Assembly: GCA_937873345.1 (NCBI GenBank)
Contig: CALMRL010000377.1
Location: forward strand, 1 to 9,481
Source: an uncultured Beijerinckiaceae bacterium
Lineage (GTDB): Bacteria; Pseudomonadota; Alphaproteobacteria; Rhizobiales; Beijerinckiaceae
Direction: 5' to 3'
Length of the DNA: 9,481 nucleotides
Part shown: piece after piece, positions 8,054 through 9,481 of the stretch
How the letters are laid out: each line of letters opens with the position of its first letter
Numbering within the stretch: the first letter of the stretch is position 1
Program-made: the position numbers and the translations under genes
Notes under the pieces: model-generated
Told to the model about the DNA's origin: nothing
The model's database searches: none
Seen by the model: only the letters and a program-made list of their open reading frames with translations

Positions 8054-8872
8054 TCAACTCGGGTGCGGCGGCGGCAGGATCGCCAGCCATTCGCGGATGC
8101 GCTGCGGCACTTGCGGGTCGAACATCACGGCGTGCCCCCGTTTCGGCAGCTCGACGAAGGACTTCGGCGGCGGCGCGCGATCGTAGAGCTTGCGGGCGAA
8201 GGCCATCGGGATCACGCGGTCCATTCCGCCGTGCAGGAACAGCTTGGGCACCGTGACCCCCGTGATGCGCGCCAGGGAGTCGAACTTGTCGAGCATCAGG
8301 AAGCGCACGGGGAGCCAGCGGTAGACGGACTGCGCGACGTCGGCCGCCGAGGAGAAGGAGCTGTCGAGTACCAGCGCCCGGATCGGCTTGTGTTCGGCGA
8401 CCGCGATGGCGACACCGGTGCCGATCGATTCGCCGATGATCACGGTGCGCTCCGGGGTGACGCCGAGCGCCGACAGCCTGCGATAGGCGGCGTCGCCGTC
8501 GAGAATGAAGCCTGTCTCGGTCGGCGTACCCGTGGAGCCGCCATAGCCGCGGTAGTCGATCGCGAGCAGCCCCGAGCCGTCCTCGATCAGTCGACGAAAC
8601 ACCGCCGCCCGCGTCGCCAGCGTGCCTCCGTTGCCGTGAAAATACAGGACCAGCGGCTTGTCGCTGGCCGGTGGCTTGAACCAGGCGACGATGCTTTCGC
8701 CGTCGGCCGCGGTGAGGCGCAGCGTGAGCGCGTCGGGGATGCCGTTGTCGGTCGCCGATCCCTCGAAGGGCCCGGGAAAGTACATCAGCGAGCGCTGGAA
8801 GATCACCATGCCGAGCACCGCCGCGCCGTAGAGGAGGGTGCCGAAGAGGAGGAGGCGTTGGAGCCAGCGCAA
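8054..8872 (-). CDS. Membrane-anchored alpha/beta hydrolase (YfhR/BEM46/ABHD-like)
   Basis: Serine hydrolase of the alpha/beta fold, 272 aa; substrate unknown. Residues about 7-25 form an N-terminal hydrophobic anchor, followed by FQRSLMYFP, typical of this subgroup. Oxyanion-hole segment YFHGNGG (77-83), AIDYRGYGGSTG (104-115), nucleophile elbow GESIG with S149, LVLDSSFSS (167-175), acid D218 in HGGMDRVIP, and the catalytic H247 in KRGHAVMF: the complete triad is visible. The start is TTG at 8872. A TGA lies only two codons further upstream in frame, and later starts would fall inside the anchor, so TTG is the only good choice although its Shine-Dalgarno is weak. It is divergent from the GST gene across about 99 bp and followed after 4 nt by a small membrane protein gene. 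Relatives include esterase- and depalmitoylase-like enzymes, so the product should be called a hydrolase only. Confidence 0.9.
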   Translation of the reverse strand: MRWLQRLLLFGTLLYGAAVLGMVIFQRSLMYFPGPFEGSATDNGIPDALTLRLTAADGESIVAWFKPPASDKPLVLYFHGNGGTLATRAAVFRRLIEDGSGLLAIDYRGYGGSTGTPTETGFILDGDAAYRRLSALGVTPERTVIIGESIGTGVAIAVAEHKPIRALVLDSSFSSAADVAQSVYRWLPVRFLMLDKFDSLARITGVTVPKLFLHGGMDRVIPMAFARKLYDRAPPPKSFVELPKRGHAVMFDPQVPQRIREWLAILPPPHPS

Positions 8873-8971
8873 CGGATTTCACTTCGAAGAAGGGAAGCCG
8901 ACCCGGCCCCCGCGGTTTCCGCAGTGTCGCGGAGGCCGAAGCAGGCTACAAGGCCGCCCGGGAGATGCGCC
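8873..8971. promoter_or_regulatory. Divergent intergenic region between hydrolase and GST genes
   Basis: Both genes are read away from this 99-bp gap, so it should contain promoters in both directions. I see no clear -35/-10 pair for either. The only structure noted is a small GCGG-TTT-CCGC hairpin at 8912-8922. Confidence 0.35.
8960..8964 (+). promoter_or_regulatory. Ribosome binding site for the GST gene
   Basis: GGGAG ends 7 nt before the GTG at 8972 and supports that GTG as the start codon. Confidence 0.6.
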
Positions 8972-9481
8972 GTGACCGACGAGCTTGTTTTCTACACCCA
9001 TCCGATGTCGCGCGGCCGCATCGTGCGCTGGATGCTGGAAGAGGTCGGGCACCCCTACCAGACGCGCCCGATTCACTACGGACCCGAGATGAAGTCGGCG
9101 GAGTACCTGGCGATCAACCCGATGGGCAAGGTGCCGGCCTTGGTGCACGGCTCCCGGATCATCACGGAGGTCGCGGCGATCTGCGCCTATCTCGCCGATG
9201 CCTTTCCCGCAGCCGGCCTGGCACCGCCGCCGCCCGAGCGCGACGCCTATTACCGCTGGATGTTCTTCGCCGCCGGGCCTTTCGAGGCCGCGGTGGTCAA
9301 TGGGGTGCTCGGCGTGACGCCGACGCCGGAACGGCGCGGCATGGTCGGCTACGGATCGCTCGCCGCGGTGCTGGACACGGTCGAGGCGGCGCTCGCCGGC
9401 CGCGAGCATATCGCCGGCGACCGCTTCTCGGCGGCCGACGTGGTGCTCGGCTCGCAGCTCGGCTTCGGCACGATGTTCGGC
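8972..9481 (+). CDS. Glutathione S-transferase family protein (3' partial)
   Basis: Soluble glutathione-dependent detoxification or conjugation enzyme; the 170 visible residues run off the right edge without a stop. The thioredoxin-like N-terminal domain shows ELVFYTHPMSRGRIVRWMLEE with the active-site candidate S13, then YLAINPMGKVPALV (V54-P55, the cis-proline that contacts the glutathione backbone) and ITEVAAICAYLADAFP (E66, contact to the gamma-glutamyl group; the following residue is Val where many relatives have Ser). The all-helical C-terminal domain begins near residue 90 and includes AGDRFSAADVVLGSQL, the conserved N-capping/hydrophobic-staple region of GSTs. The GTG start has a good GGGAG upstream. 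GSTs are usually 200-230 aa, so about 30-60 residues lie outside the window. Family certain, class and substrate not determinable. Confidence 0.92.
   Translation, partial: MTDELVFYTHPMSRGRIVRWMLEEVGHPYQTRPIHYGPEMKSAEYLAINPMGKVPALVHGSRIITEVAAICAYLADAFPAAGLAPPPPERDAYYRWMFFAAGPFEAAVVNGVLGVTPTPERRGMVGYGSLAAVLDTVEAALAGREHIAGDRFSAADVVLGSQLGFGTMFG

Noticed and set aside
7815..8882. A 355-codon minus-strand frame overlapping the hydrolase
   Set aside because: Runs in another frame across the hydrolase and the small membrane gene; it lacks the GESIG and other motifs that are intact in the frame chosen.
8879..9409. A 176-codon minus-strand frame at the right end
   Set aside because: Antisense to the GST gene, whose + strand product has clear conserved motifs.

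Overview
The window is very GC-rich. Its genes mostly have alphaproteobacterial character: a SecG with a long Pro/Ala-rich tail next to pyrG, group-2-type capsule chain-length/export proteins, and several GTG or TTG starts. I would place it in Alphaproteobacteria, probably Hyphomicrobiales or a relative, but no rRNA or other decisive marker is present. Eight protein genes are supported, two of them cut by the window edges, and a ninth coding region is interrupted by a stop codon. I see no RNA genes, CRISPR arrays, insertion sequences or attachment sites.

Left part (1-4579, + strand): a surface-polysaccharide block. Two consecutive, clearly related inner-membrane proteins of the KpsE/CtrB/Wzz type (polysaccharide co-polymerase family) are followed by a large family-2 glycosyltransferase. 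The first of the pair begins before the window. The glycosyltransferase has an in-frame TAA at 4325-4327. The same reading frame then continues for 83 further codons that encode the rest of the conserved catalytic domain and a normal C-terminus. It is therefore a pseudogene caused by one nonsense codon, a sequencing error, or less likely a readthrough case.

Middle (4608-7020): xth (exodeoxyribonuclease III, +) follows the polysaccharide block after 28 nt. It converges on pyrG (CTP synthase, -) with only 4 nt between the two stop codons.

Right part (7158-8872, - strand): upstream of pyrG, in transcription order, lie a membrane-anchored alpha/beta hydrolase, a small three-helix membrane protein of unknown function 4 nt behind it, and secG. 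The tpiA gene that often precedes secG-pyrG in alphaproteobacteria is not in the window. A divergent glutathione S-transferase gene (+) starts at 8972 and runs off the right edge.

Functionally, the left block would assemble and export a capsule- or exopolysaccharide-like glycan. The rest is housekeeping: DNA repair, nucleotide synthesis, protein secretion and detoxification. I found no convincing new system. The observations most worth checking are the interrupted glycosyltransferase and the tandem pair of chain-length/export proteins.
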